A DNA stretch of 64,000 nt from Terana coerulea (GCA_024811115.1 JAKOGH010000647.1:29620-93619); one strand, 5' to 3'; numbered from the stretch's first letter, positions 9,257 to 20,630 are shown. The notes: generated by a model from the sequence alone, not told the origin. Program-made: numbers and translations.

Positions 9257-11046
9257 TCATCGCCCGCCGATGTAGGTATATCGTGGCGGCGCCTCCTCTG
9301 GCTCCGGCGGCGGTGGACGCGCATCGCCCTGCGGCCGCTGGTCGAGCCTATGCGCGATGATCTCGATAATGTGGTCCACGTTCACCGCCGTCACTGCATT
9401 CGACCTAGACGATACCTGAGAGGGTGCCGGCGCCGGCGCACTCACGCCGGCCCTGCTGCTCACGACGCTGGCACCCTCGCCCGCAGCGGGTGTCCCACGA
9501 CGCCCCTCGCGCTTCTCGCCGCGCGTCGGCGCGACCGCGTCGAGCGCCGTCACCATCGGCTGGTCTGCTTCCATGCCCTTGTACCAGATATCCGGACGCC
9601 GCCGGGAGAACGGCTCCACGGGGCCCTGCCGCGCAGGCTCGCGTCGATCCGAACCATAGTGGCCAGACACAAATCGATCGGGATCGCCCTTGGGTAGGGT
9701 TGTCAGGGTTGTAGGCAACGGCTGCGGTGGCGGCCTGAAGGCGCCTGTGCTGCCGCGGTCTGTGCCACAAGGCAAGGGTCAAAAGCGCAGCGAAGGCGAC
9801 CACGACGACGGCAATGACAGGTCCGACGATGACGCCAACGTGTGATGTGTGACGGGACGCGGAGGCGTCGTTTATTGAGGATGTGCTTGGGGAGGTCGGG
9901 GAGGTCGATGTGCTGTTGGCGTGCGATCAGCAGTAGTGAGTGCACTAAATGAGCGGCGACCTGCCTTGAACCCGACCCAGACGTGGCACCGGAGTCTGAG
10001 CCATTAGGTGTGAAGATGGAAAAGGAGTTGAGCGTGAGCTTGTAGTAGGTCTGCATGCCGGTGTTGGTCATCGTTATCCGGTGTTCTTTCGATGGATCCA
10101 AGCCGTCCTGATAGAACAGCACGGTATCGCCAATCTCCCAGGTTGTACTTGCGTTGTAGCTGGTCGTCAGTCCATCTAAGGTCTACGGCCGCGAATTCAG
10201 CAAGAAGGCAATGCTCGCCGCGAAGAAATAGCTCACGACGTTGTACGTCCAGTGTCCATAGTTGCGCGAGCCATGCACCGCGACAGCAGCTCCACCTGTA
10301 AAGTTCAATGAGACAGCCGCGAGAGGATCCTGGGTGGATTTGAACGGTGCAGGATGTTGTTTGTTGGGAATGTTGGCTACACCTGAGGAGTTTGTCCAAT
10401 TGCCGGTGTACTGTAGTGTCGAGTTCCAGTTTTGATACACGACCTCGGTAAGGCCGCTGACACTGAATTCTCATCAGTCATATTCAGGCGCATCAGATGG
10501 TACACGACGCACTCCTCATCCATGGTGTTCGTGAATACTGCTTGGTCAAATTGGAGTAGTTGGTTGGACTCTACCTCCGGCTGTGCAGTCAGCTTCACTG
10601 AGTGTGTCGTTGGTGAGAGGCCTTCCCTGAAGAAGAGCATTCCAAAAGGTAAGGCGAGGGACACCGGGGCATCTTCACTGTCCAGTGTGATGGTGTATGA
10701 GCAATTTGCTTTGCCATACAAATAAATAGCTGTGCCTATGACCAAGTTCACGATCAAGCCAGACACGTCGATGAATGGGCACTGACCCTGAAAATCAAGA
10801 TTAAAATTTGCACCAGGGAACGATGTGACGTGAAGGGAATCTCCATCCGCTTCTTCGCCCGTAGCCGAATTGAAGTTCGTCGTTGAACCGGAGAACCAGC
10901 CCGCCCAGCCATTCTCCACAGGTCCCTCTGCTAAGGTGCCGAACTATCAGCAAGATTGTTGTCTGATTACCAACAACAAACTCACAGTATGGAGAGAATG
11001 TTATGATAGAGCTTGTATCGTCGATGGTAGTGTTCCACGAGTACAT
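9257..11046 (-). CDS. Single-pass membrane protein with repeated ectodomain and PPxY tail
   Basis: A multi-exon gene of an agaricomycete-type family of unknown function. The N-terminal part carries two related beta-rich repeats: one has GTAIYLYGKANCSYTITLD, the other GGAAVAVHGSRNYGHWTYNV then TLDGLTTSYN and DTVLFYQDGLD. Many Asn-x-Ser/Thr sites suggest it is extracellular and glycosylated. A Ser/Thr-rich stalk leads to one membrane helix (about 9850-9785, VGVIVGPVIAVVVVAF). The cytoplasmic tail contains VDHIIEIIAHRLDQRP and ends EEAPPRYTYIGGR, with a PPRY motif that could bind WW domains of a Rsp5-type ubiquitin ligase (inference). The 5' end is uncertain: the chosen ATG (11046) lacks a signal peptide, and an upstream exon spliced near 11080 is likely. 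Confidence 0.65.
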
Positions 11047-11099
11047 CGTGTGGGTGGGTCCTTTGTCGCAATACCCACGTCCTTAGGAAGATGCTGAGA

Positions 11100-12479
11100 A
11101 GAAGAGGAAAAAGAAGGATAAAGTTCTGACACTGCCATGGATGGAAGAGTTATGGGTGCGATTATTGAGTTAGGTTATGGTTCGCGGATCCGGCAGCTAG
11201 CGAGCAATGCAGCGCACCGCTCAGTTGATGGGGATACTGCCCTCTTGATGTAGAGCTTCTTCCAAGCACATATAGTTCCTTACCTAACGTCGGTCCGAAA
11301 AAGACTGGATGCGATGTCATAGTTTCACCCTCGCCCGAGGCCGTCTCTATTAGGTCTGTCCGATGAGGTCGATAGTCTGCGTACCCAGAGTGGCTAACTT
11401 CACTCACATTGCTTGTTTTCCGATACGTGACGCTTGCTGTAAAGTTTGATATCATATTCGTGCATAATTTTGATGCAACTCTACCAACTCCCGCTCATCA
11501 TCAAGAGTTCCCAGGGTGCACGTCGGTGCCTATCTCACTTGTGACGACTACAGACCTGCAGAGAACAAACTGGACCATCCGAAGTTGTGAGGGATACTGG
11601 TTGGGCGTGGCAGTGAGTGATCAATATTTGTCGAGTCCTTCCAGCCAGCCAGAACACGTTCACACAGACAAGGCGCTGGACATCTAAAAACAAACATAAC
11701 TTCCAACAACAATGTTGAGCCAAGAATATCACGCTCACCTTAGAAACCGACGGTGTTAAATGCCCTTGCATACACACAGAAGCCCGCCCAAAGGTAAGCA
11801 CCTGTGCAGGGCGATGATTGCTACAACGTTACACGGCATGCCGGCGCTTTTCGGGCAAGCGGTCGTCTTCTATGAATCGTCACGCTGGCGGCACTGGTGA
11901 AAATCCGACAGTGCCGCACCGCTGGCACCAAAACAGCGCGCGGCAGACATGCTCAGGATTCTTCCGTGCGAGTATCGGCGGTTTATACCGCCAACGGTGC
12001 CACCATGGTTGTGAATATGCTGTAGCGACAGATTATCCCTGTCCCAAAGTAAGAGATATCGTGCATAGTAGACCGCTGAATGGGACGGTGGTTGACTGTC
12101 CCAGCCTGTTGGCATGGCGTGGCAAACAAAGTCCTTCGTGGCGCTCTTAACTTCCCACGTTTGTCCCACGTGGTCGTGCGCCTACCTTATATGCCAGACA
12201 TCACTTCGAAGTGCAGGCTGGTCAGAAGCATTAATGTTTACCTGGTAGCCTCAAGATTGAAATGGAGCGAGCTGTTAGTAATTTAAAGTCGTGAAAAAAT
12301 TGCATTTGAGATAGCACAGGTTACAATGACCGATAAATGACTTCAGCGTGTTTGTTAACGAGCGATGACATGAATACGGTAGATACCAGAATTCAGGGTA
12401 TAACGAAGAAATAAATGAGTAATAATATCAAAGATCAGAGACATCGACGCTCGCGTCAATGCATATCAGAGAGAGCTAT
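11100..12479. other. Spacer; upstream region of the membrane-protein gene
   Basis: About 1.4 kb lying downstream of the GH30 gene and upstream of the membrane-protein gene. It may hold the missing first exon of the latter (near 11080-11460). I found no exon chain encoding a recognisable protein and no clear repeat. Confidence 0.4.
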
Positions 12480-15152
12480 TCATTCAAACCACCAGCGTGT
12501 ACCACGCATCCTCAGCACAGCCATCTCTGAGGCTGTCGCGGAAGCGCTGGGTTGAGCGGCGGACGACGATTCAACCTTGATGGACGCGTTCGAGACGGCG
12601 CTGGAGGCGAAAGTGGGGGCAGCGCTGGACGCATTGGTGGTACTGGTGACGGGCGTGGTCCACGTCACGGAAGCAGAATAGTGCGGGGCGGAGGGGGCGG
12701 AGGAGGCGGTGCCGTTGTGGCTGATAGCCGTGCTGGTGGGCTGGAAGGAGGTGCCGTTGTGGCTGACAACCGTACTGGTAGGTTGGAAGGTGGTGCCGTT
12801 GTGGCCGACGGGGGTGCTAGTAGGCTGGAAGGAAGTGCCATTCACGCTGACGACAGCGGGCTGGATGGGTCCGTTCGAGGTCGCTGGAGCGTACCAGTAG
12901 AGAGTAGTAACGCCAACGGGGAAGGTGTATGTCGCCTACGCAAGTTTGCATCTCAATAAATTGTCCGCGCAGTCAAAGTGGGCGAGAGACGTACCTGCTG
13001 GCCACGGAACTCGATGGTGGTCTTGATGGGCGTAGGGTTCCAACTTGTGCTGGAGTTGTCGTCCCAGTTGAGCACGACAAGGCTGTAGCGGTTCCAGTCC
13101 GAGGCGCTGTTGCGGGTGGTCACATAGGCACCAACGCGAAGACCCCAGTTGAGGGTTCCTCCGACGGAGACGCCGATGCGTTGACCCCACGGGCCATTCG
13201 TGTCTTTCGGCAGAATAGCCTTGGAGGCTTGAGCAATGGCGTAGACTAGATACGATAGAGTTAATTCTGTGCAGAAGAACAGTGAAAAATCACTCACACT
13301 CTTGGTTAACAGTGTAGCTCGAGCCAGAGATTGTGACTATAAGGACAAAGAAATCAGCGACTCCCCGAAGATAGCCTCTGGAGCAGTGGGCGTACCAATA
13401 CCACGACATGAGGGGTTGCAAGAATTTGAACCTGGAAGTTCAGGATCGCCGCTCCCGTCGAGAGCAAGGTTCCACATCAGCACGCTATGCGCATTGTGCT
13501 CGAGAGAACCAATGTAGAGATTGTCCATGTACCACTGCATTCACTTGTTAGCCTCGTGCGTGAAGAGAACAGGTAGAAGAAGACATACCTTGACATCGCT
13601 CCACCAATCTGAGCCCAACGAGCCTGAGCATTCGGTGAAGTATATTTCCTTGGTGGGATATGCGTTGTGGAACGTGTCTTGGTTGGCGACAGCACCGGAA
13701 TAGCAGTGGAATGCCACGCCGGCAAACGCGTTTGGAGCTTGTTGCATCTGGACAGCTCGACAGTCAGTTATGCGGATGTCGGAAGAGATCAAAGTGAGTA
13801 CTGACGATCTGTACCGGATATCCGCCGGCGTCGTTCCAGTTGTGCTCGTAGCCAATGATGCGGGTGCCGGAGAAACCATTGTTATTCATCAATGTCCGGA
13901 GCGCGGTTGCAACCTGAGCCTCCAGTGTTGCAGAGACTAGAGCAGTAGGGTAGGTCGGGTTGCTGTTCTCAGGTTCGTTCTGTTGACAAAATAAGGTTCA
14001 GACGGGCATTATTGACCGACGACTTTGTGGCGCACCTGAATACCAATCTGGGACGACACGGTGAATGATTGTTTCCATTTTGAGGTGTTAAGAACAACTT
14101 ACTGCGTAGGCGGTGATGCCGTGGCTTTGGAACCCTTGCAAGCTCTTCAAAAGGTAGTTGGCGTCTGTCCGTGTCGTCAGCCAATGCGGAGGTATGAAGG
14201 CAAGTGCCTAAATAGAGAACTCACAAGGAGTTACATATTGACTAAGAAAATTTCCGCCGTTCATAGTGCCGCTGTCCTTCATCCAACCAGGCTGGAGCGA
14301 ATGTGAGGAAAATTACCGAGAAATGCGCGACATTACGTACAGGTGACCACGGAAGGAGATGGACCTTCAAATATGGGTTGATGCTCTTGATGTCATTGAG
14401 AACGGAGAATACCGCAGCCGGCGCCTTGTTGATATTGAAGTTGTTAAGGGATGTGTCGCCGCTGACGTCGTCGAAACTGTACACTATACGAAAATCATTA
14501 ACATCCCAGCATCTGAGCAAACCCACTGTATACTTACCTGAAGACGAAAAATCGGAGGCACCCAGAGGCACACGAACATAGGTAAAGCCGGCACCACCAT
14601 TTCCGTCGGTAGCTACGGAAGACTCGGATCAATGCTATTCCGTGCTCGATTTAGGGAAATAAAGCACTCACGATCGAAGAGGTATCCAAGCAACGACCAG
14701 TAATTTGCCGCATTGGAGCTCTGCGCGGTCCCGGTTAGGAGAAGCGCAGTCAAGACATTCGTCGACGACTTACCTTGAGGTTGGCGAGGAGCGTGGCCGA
14801 GGAGTCCGCTGCAGATGAGGTCAGTTAAGCCTACATTTGAGATAGAGCTCCACTGCACGTACTCAGTGAGCCACCATGGCCCCAGATAGACTGGTACACC
14901 GTGCCATCGTTGACCACGATGTCCGCGTCGCCGATGGCACCAGGGGATACGAAGTTGATGGGACTACTGCCAAGGTTCGTGTACGTGAATAGCTTAGACC
15001 TATCCCATGCTGTTGAATACTATGGTATAAACGTCAGTCCGACTGAGGTGGGATGGCGGGAGGCATTCAGGACGCACAATGTCATAAATCTGCTGAGCAG
15101 CGATAGGGAGAGTAAGGGTAAAGAGAGACGAAGCCACCAAAAGCACTCGCAT
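12480..15152 (-). CDS. Secreted GH30 endo-beta-1,6-glucanase
   Basis: Glycoside hydrolase family 30, probably an endo-1,6-beta-glucanase acting on fungal cell-wall beta-glucan. At least nine exons. The start (15152) gives a signal peptide with core LLVASSLFTLTLPIAA. The catalytic barrel contains TYVRVPLGASDFS, LLPWSPPGWMKDSGTM, the acid/base motif QNEPENSNPTYP (Glu after Asn, near 13975) and the nucleophile motif EIYFTECSGSLGSDWW (near 13635), followed by LMWNLALDGSGDP. These are diagnostic of GH30. The last about 110 residues are a Ser/Thr-rich tail built from four 14-residue repeats and end in RMRGTRWWFE; the tail is likely O-glycosylated and could tether the enzyme to the wall. Remodelling of its own wall or attack on other fungi are both possible. 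Confidence 0.9.
12705..12872 (-). repeat. 42-bp tandem repeat encoding the GH30 Ser/Thr tail
   Basis: Four imperfect units of 42 bp each encode a version of SHNGTSFQPTSTAI. Three units are close copies and the one nearest the catalytic domain is more diverged. Each unit adds an Asn-Gly-Thr N-glycosylation sequon and a Pro-Thr-Ser-Thr cluster. Unit number may vary between strains by slippage. Confidence 0.75.
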
Positions 15153-15224
15153 GTTGGACGGGAGGAATAGGGGGAGATGGAATGACTGGAAGAGTGCTAC
15201 AGTACGTTCTGGTTGCCCAGCTCA

Positions 15225-15230
15225 TTTATA
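15225..15230 (-). promoter_or_regulatory. TATA box of the GH30 gene
   Basis: CCTATAAATGAG on the minus strand lies about 73 bp upstream of the ATG at 15152, the usual spacing for a fungal secreted-protein gene. Confidence 0.5.
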
Positions 15231-15239
15231 GGCCGCCGC

Positions 15240-16322
15240 TCGAACCATATATTTGATGGCACAAACATACATATGTCTGGCTCGGGCCTTCTTTGCCAGT
15301 CACCCATGCGGTCCGAGACGCAAACAGTGTACTGTGACATTATGTTGTGCAAAATGCCCCCGACCGGACGTGAACTCTGTGTGGAGGAATGTCAGGTGAG
15401 AATGGACACAAAACCAATGGTGGAGAACTTACGGCGCAGCCGAGGGTGACCACGCTGCCCCATGATCACAAGCGCTGCATTTGCATCGTCCTCCGTGAGC
15501 GGTCCAATATGGAAATGTGGGATGCATTACCAGATGGAGGCAGACATTTCCGGCGGGATGAGCATGTGTAACGAAAAACTGGGTGATTGGCGTCGTGAAG
15601 TATAACGATTGTTCCGTCTGCCCGCATCGAAAGGGCTGTGCTCAAGTTGGTAGGACTCGCGAGCCTGGGTTCGGTAGGGCTGGAGACAAGGGTGACCACG
15701 GCTTTGGTAACCATGTCCCTGGCAGCAGTTACCCCCCTCTGAGGGTTTACGGAAAGATCTGCACCAGGTGTGCCAGTGCGCTGCCTTGGCAGAGATGTCT
15801 ACTTGAGCAGCAAGTCAGCAGACATGTTTCGCGAACGCGCATTGTGAGCAGGCCAAGGTGCATGAGGCCGGGAGAGCAAGAGAGACAGTACGAGAATGGA
15901 AAGCGTTCGGCCAAACGTTCGGCTCAGGTGCCGATGCCCGATTGTGATCGCGAGGCCACGCGAGCGACGGCCAGGCGACTACCACGTGATCGTTCTGGCA
16001 GTCGCGTTTTGGTTCGAGCGGCGAACTGACCCACTCTTGCTCACCGTCATCCACATTCTCCTCGCTCCCCTTCACGATCACGACGCTGCTTGCGACATCT
16101 CTCTCGACGACTTCCTCGTACCACGCGCTGGCTTCCCTGTCCATGTGCTCTTGTTGCTGAAGCTTTTGTCTTACCCTCGCTGCTTCTGTGTTCTGCAAAC
16201 GTTCTGCATACCGGCACGGAATAGACTACCGCAACCCGGAAGCCCGACATACCTCCCGCGTGTGTCTCTAACCTCACATCGGCCTCTCAAAGCGCGGAGA
16301 ATATTATATCTATTCATACCAC
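15240..16322. other. Divergent intergenic region, GH30 gene / CK1-like kinase gene
   Basis: About 1.1 kb between two divergently transcribed genes. ORFs in it do not show family motifs or splice into a plausible protein, so it is taken as promoter and leader sequence for both. Confidence 0.45.
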
Positions 16323-18564
16323 ATGGCACTCGCGTACCCACAGCGCATCGGAAACTGGTGGCTCGGAGAATGCCTGGGCTCGGGCTACTCAGGTGAGCAG
16401 TCAGTTTCAGTATGACATTTTTGATAGGGTCAGGTTCGGGGTATGTGCTGCCGTCTAGCTTTGATTCTGCAAGGCGTCGCCAGCCGTGCCATGTGCTGTC
16501 ATCAGGTCCTTTCGGTGCATGCAAAGGCACCGATGCTTAAGTGCATGGTGCCGCTATTCCGCCATCCCTGACGCTGCCGTTGTTACGTACCGTCAGGCAC
16601 TAATATCCTCACCGGTCGGCACAGCTGCAGAAAACCTTGCACACCACATGTGGCAGCGTTGTGCTTGGTCTGATCGAAGCGGCATGGTGCAATGTGAACG
16701 CCCATTGCTTGTTCAGTCCGTAACAAACGAAGTGCTAGCAGTAGGCGATGGACCGGAGTAGTGATCTGCATTTGTCAACGTCTCGTGTCTTTCTGCTTTT
16801 TCGATAAACCTGGAGCTTCCTGCCCTCTAACAAATGGTTTTCAGGTTCAATATTCAAGGCGACCAATATCCACACTAGTCAAACTGTTGCTCTCAAACTC
16901 CAGGTCGTGGATCATGAATGCCCCACTAACCGCTACGAGCGTGGATTCTACCCCAGTCTTCAAGGCGGAGAGGGCATGCCCACACTGTACGCCGCTGGAA
17001 TTGAGGGAGGATTCGACTACCTTGCCATCTCGCTTTTAGGCTCCAGCTTAGACTCGCTCTTCCGTAAGAGCAAGAAGGACGTCATGGACCTTCGTAGCGT
17101 CTGCAGCATTGCTATGCAAGTGGTCAGCCATGTCCCTTGTTGCAACTGAATGACTATTACTGACGGCACCTTTAAAGATATCCAGGCTAGATTTCATGCA
17201 CAGTCGAGGTATTCTTCACCGAGACATCCAACTCGGGAACTGCGTCATCGGCCTACAACCGGATGAGAAGAAGGTCTACATGATCGATTTTGGATTCTCC
17301 AAGCGGTACATCGACCCTACGACACGAAAGCACTTGGAGGAGAGCAGCAAGAAGCGTGACTTCATTGGAAACTACTGGTTCACGTCCATCGCGGTGCACT
17401 GCAAAGGCAAAGGTCCGTGGTCGCAACGTCGTATGTCAGTCAGCACGAGGCTCAAGCATGACCGTTTCAGTACCCACGAGACGAGACGACATGGAGGCCC
17501 TCGCGCTCATGCTGATCCACCTGCTGACACCTGGAGGGCTCAGCTGGACACGGAACGGCGTACCTAAAACCGACGTGGCGCACAAACGGCTGAAGCGCGA
17601 GAAGCTTGCTGCGCGCCCGGAGGACCTCTGCCGAGGTTTGCCGGATGTTTTCGAGGAGTTTCTTCGGTACTGCAGACGATTAAAGTTTGCTGAGCGTCCG
17701 GACTACGACCAGTGGCGACAAGCTTTCATGGACCTCGCGGTGGAGAGCGGCTTCCCAGAGAGCGACGACTTTGTATGGCCGCCACCCCATGCAGAGGTAT
17801 GAACAACAATGGTCCAAGATTCACATGACACTGACGTCCTATTGTTCAGTCCTCCGTCCGCGTAACGACGCATGGAAGGTCGTCTCTCGCTGGCGACCGG
17901 AAGGCCGTGGAAGGCATTCTCAACGATCTGGCGCACCTCAATCTTGGCGAACCACGCCAAGTCCTCGGCGAGCGCGCGAAGAACGTCCCCAATGCCGTAC
18001 GGACGCCCCCGGCCCCGGAGCTCAAGAAAGCCAAATCGGACGCCTCGGATGAGGGCGTCATCGTCATCAGCAGCGACGACGAGAACGGCTCGCCGCTCAA
18101 GGCGGCCGCGGTCCGGCTCACGAAGGCTGCGCAGCTCACGCAGCTGACACGCATCCTGCCAAACGCAACGAACAACGTGATGCTCGCGCGCGCCGTGCGT
18201 GAGTTTGCAGAGGTGCTAGAGTCGAGCCGGTCCCGCGCGCTCACGAAAGAGGGCTTTGCGTTTCTGGATGTGTTGTACAAGCAGCTTGCGGACCCGTCGG
18301 TGTATGTTACGCCCATGCGGACCTCGCGGACACGGAGCGGCACTCAGCAGGAGATGGCGCCCGAGGCGGACGCTCGACGGGCGAAGATGGACAAGCTCTT
18401 CACGCTGCGGAGAGACGTCGCGTCCGGCGAAGAGCAACCGGATGCTCGCGAAGATGGTCACCGACTTTGGCGTGACTATCGACAAGAGCAAGGGTCGCAC
18501 CATCACGAAGGACGCAATAGGTTTCTTGAACAACCTCGCCGATAGACTGCGGGCGATGCCATAG
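16323..18564 (+). CDS. Casein-kinase-1-like protein kinase with C-terminal extension; frame break near 18430
   Basis: The kinase fold belongs to the CK1 group: RIGNWWLGECLGSGYSGSIF (Gly-rich loop), VALKLQVVDHE (ATP-binding Lys), CPTNRYERGFYPSLQGGEG, HSRGILHRDIQLGNCVIG (catalytic loop), MIDFGFSKRYID (metal-binding DFG) and VPTRRDDMEALALMLIHLLTP. The Lys of the usual HRDxKxxN is Gln here, while Asp and Asn remain. Exon 1 (16323-16392) is joined to exon 2 (16845) across a 452-bp intron, long for this genome. After the kinase, an intron at about 17800-17848 leads to a hydrophilic extension with an acidic DEGVIVISSDDE segment. Near 18411-18440 the frame must shift by one base to continue into NRMLAKMVTDFGVTIDKSKG and the stop at 18562-18564; this is an assembly indel or a real break. 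Confidence 0.75.
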
Positions 18565-19068
18565 CAAACGGACTATCCCCTCCCATTTACTATTATTCTC
18601 ATCTAGTTTTGTCCCGCACATTTTGTATGATGTTGAACTTTCTTGTATCGCAGTCCACCTGTAGCATCTTGACCAATCGGGCATAGCAGCTGATTGGATC
18701 TTAGACGGCACATGAACGTTTAAGCCGCAGTGTATCCAAGTCTGGATACAGGAAGATGGAAGGCCAACACATGGCCCGCCACTGCTACAACTGGGTGGAA
18801 CAGGACGTTGTGGCGTCGCGAAATTCCTACGACGGCCGGCATCCCAGCGCTTCATCTAGTGTCTTCACGCAGGGTCCATGGCCTCTACTTACGAGACAAC
18901 TTGAGTAGGAGTAAAGGGGAATAAGGGGGAACCCCCATCCGTCGCTCCATTGTAGACAACAATGTGTCCTCCCGTGCGCTTACAAGTCATAGCCTGTCGA
19001 CAATCCATGCATATACTCAACGAAGATGTCCTGGACCTACGCTACAAAGTAATCCGAGGTGTGTCTTG
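18565..19068. other. Spacer with no recognisable gene
   Basis: Terminator side of the kinase gene and 3' side of the following minus-strand candidate. No domain-bearing ORF was found. Confidence 0.45.
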
Positions 19069-19408
19069 CTATACACCGCGCGGATAGCTGCGACTACTCC
19101 AGATCCTGCAAGTGAATGGTCAGCCTTCACAGGCACGCCAGTAAGAAACGAAGAGGCGAGCATACCTGCTGAGATCTCGCTGTTCATTGTCGAGCGCCTC
19201 GCTGCAAGTCATCTGCTCACGAGGCGGATAGCGAAGCACAGTGGCGGACTTACCGATGCCAGAGACTTTGTACGAATGAGCTCGAGATCGGTGCTCCGCC
19301 CCAGCCGGAAGAGGCGCCTGAGCTCCTCGCGTCGAGGGCGTGCGCGGAAACGAGTAAGTCCTTGCCCGCAAGGAGGGCGACCAGTACAGCACCCAAATAG
19401 GGATGCAT
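19069..19408 (-). CDS. Candidate small secreted protein (75 aa, three exons)
   Basis: Not recognised as a member of any family. Exons 19408-19254, 19201-19166 and 19105-19069 join in frame to 75 residues. Both introns fit this genome: intron 1 starts GTAAGT and ends TTGCAG (52 bp); intron 2 starts GTATGC, contains CTGAC and ends TTGCAG (60 bp). The N-terminus MHPYLGAVLVALLAGKDLLV resembles a signal peptide, with likely cleavage after the Ser-Ala-His-Ala segment. The mature part is small and Ser/Arg-rich (ARSSGASSGWGG), without Cys. A TATA box lies about 190 bp upstream. Without splicing, the first exon alone would stop after 52 residues. RNA evidence is needed to confirm it. Confidence 0.45.
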
Positions 19409-19594
19409 CTTAGGTGCGGAAGCTTGAGGCTCAAGATAATGTGTAGGACGAAATAAAAGCCACTAGCAGACCTGCGTAGCAGTTGGACTTCAAAGAAAGA
19501 ATAAGCATAGGATAGATGCGCACCAGCTGCTGCTGAAGTGTAGGGAGGGCTCTCTTGGGCAGAAAGCGGGCTTGCTGCGCGGCGTTGCTCTGAA

Positions 19595-19600
19595 TTTATA
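19595..19600 (-). promoter_or_regulatory. TATA box of the small secreted-protein candidate
   Basis: CCCTATAAATTC on the minus strand, about 190 bp before the ATG at 19408. The leader holds one short upstream ORF (ATG near 19505) of 23 codons. Confidence 0.4.
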
Positions 19601-19609
19601 GGGTTCCTG

Positions 19610-20460
19610 GCCTACAGCCGCCGTTACGGAAGCGTTAGCTGACAGGGTAGTCAAAGGAGTTATGTGCCGTATGATGAACGCTGGATGTACGCAGTACGCA
19701 TCAGGTGGCGCCATGGCTGACATTGCAGGCGAGCTATGTCTTCATAATGCGAGGTACATGCGGCTCTTAGGCACTGATCACTCATTTGGCCGAGGTGTGA
19801 TGTCTGTAGGACAATGTCAGCCCCGCATATCACGGTCGCGACGTCTAGTGGGAATCTGTAGTTGATCGTTTACTCAAGGCCATCAAAGTAGGCACCACCC
19901 GGGCAGTAGTTCTGACCACATACCCATTGAGATCGTTGGTCTACATTGTAGCGTGAGAGTCGGGAATACTCACAGACTCATCGGTGACATTATGACGAGG
20001 TCTGGGCAGCTTGACATGGCCTTGCTAGTCTAACGAGGGGGGCTTGTCAGATCAGTGGAATTACGATGTAAACACGTCGGAGCCGTGACTTGACGGGAAA
20101 ATAGAAACGATAGGTGTTCTGTACCTACGGCACTGTCAGAACAAGATCCGACGGATGCGCACCCCATCCTCCGTCCCGGTCCTGTAACTTGAGGTAGACT
20201 AACGGACGAAAGAAACATCACAAATGACTAGGCACTGACCCACTGAAGCGCAGCGTAAACATGTCATTGAATATCCTATCAGCTTGTACCTCCCCGTTAC
20301 AGCCATCTCAGGCCCTGTAAACAAGCTAGTCAACTGATTTAGTATGACGAGGATTGAGATCAAAGAGATAGACCCACACATCTCCACCAAGTTCATTCTG
20401 CCGCACCCGTAAGTCTGGTTAGGATATGACTGAGCTACGACAAATTATTGCAGACTTACG
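19610..20460. other. Spacer between the two small secreted-protein candidates
   Basis: ORFs here carry no recognisable motif. A consensus donor GTAAGT just below 20460 on the minus strand follows the stop codon of the next gene, so part of this stretch may be its spliced 3' untranslated region. Confidence 0.35.
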
Positions 20461-20468
20461 GAGAGTTA

Positions 20469-20630
20469 TCATTCGGAGCCCCATATCTCCTGTATGGTAG
20501 GGTTTATCTCAGGCGGTCCTGCCCCGAACGTGCCCATCGAAGGGTGGACTGGAATAGCCTGCACACCGAGTGCAAGTAGAAATATGATAGCCAACGAAGT
20601 GGGAAGGAAGACAATCGCAATTTGCAGCAT
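20469..20630 (-). CDS. Candidate small secreted protein (53 aa)
   Basis: Not recognised. A 53-codon ORF begins MLQIAIVFLPTSLAIIFLLA, a strong hydrophobic signal-peptide core, with likely cleavage after the Gly-Val-Gln-Ala segment. The short mature peptide contains SMGTFGAGPPEINPTIQEIW and ends in GSE. It has no Cys and no C-terminal CaaX box, so it is not a typical basidiomycete pheromone precursor. A TATA box (20819-20814), a pyrimidine-rich leader and a possible 53-bp leader intron (GTGGGT...TTCAG) precede it. Together with the candidate at 19408 it makes two small secretory genes in a gene-poor 4-kb stretch. Confidence 0.45.
   Translation of the reverse strand: MLQIAIVFLPTSLAIIFLLALGVQAIPVHPSMGTFGAGPPEINPTIQEIWGSE

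Noticed and set aside
7651..18564. A secondary-metabolite cluster (reductase, membrane protein, hydrolase, kinase)
   Set aside because: No core synthase, P450 or pathway regulator is present and the genes belong to unrelated processes.
19408..20630. Mating-pheromone precursor genes
   Set aside because: Both small candidates carry secretory signal peptides and lack a C-terminal CaaX farnesylation box, so they do not fit the basidiomycete pheromone pattern.
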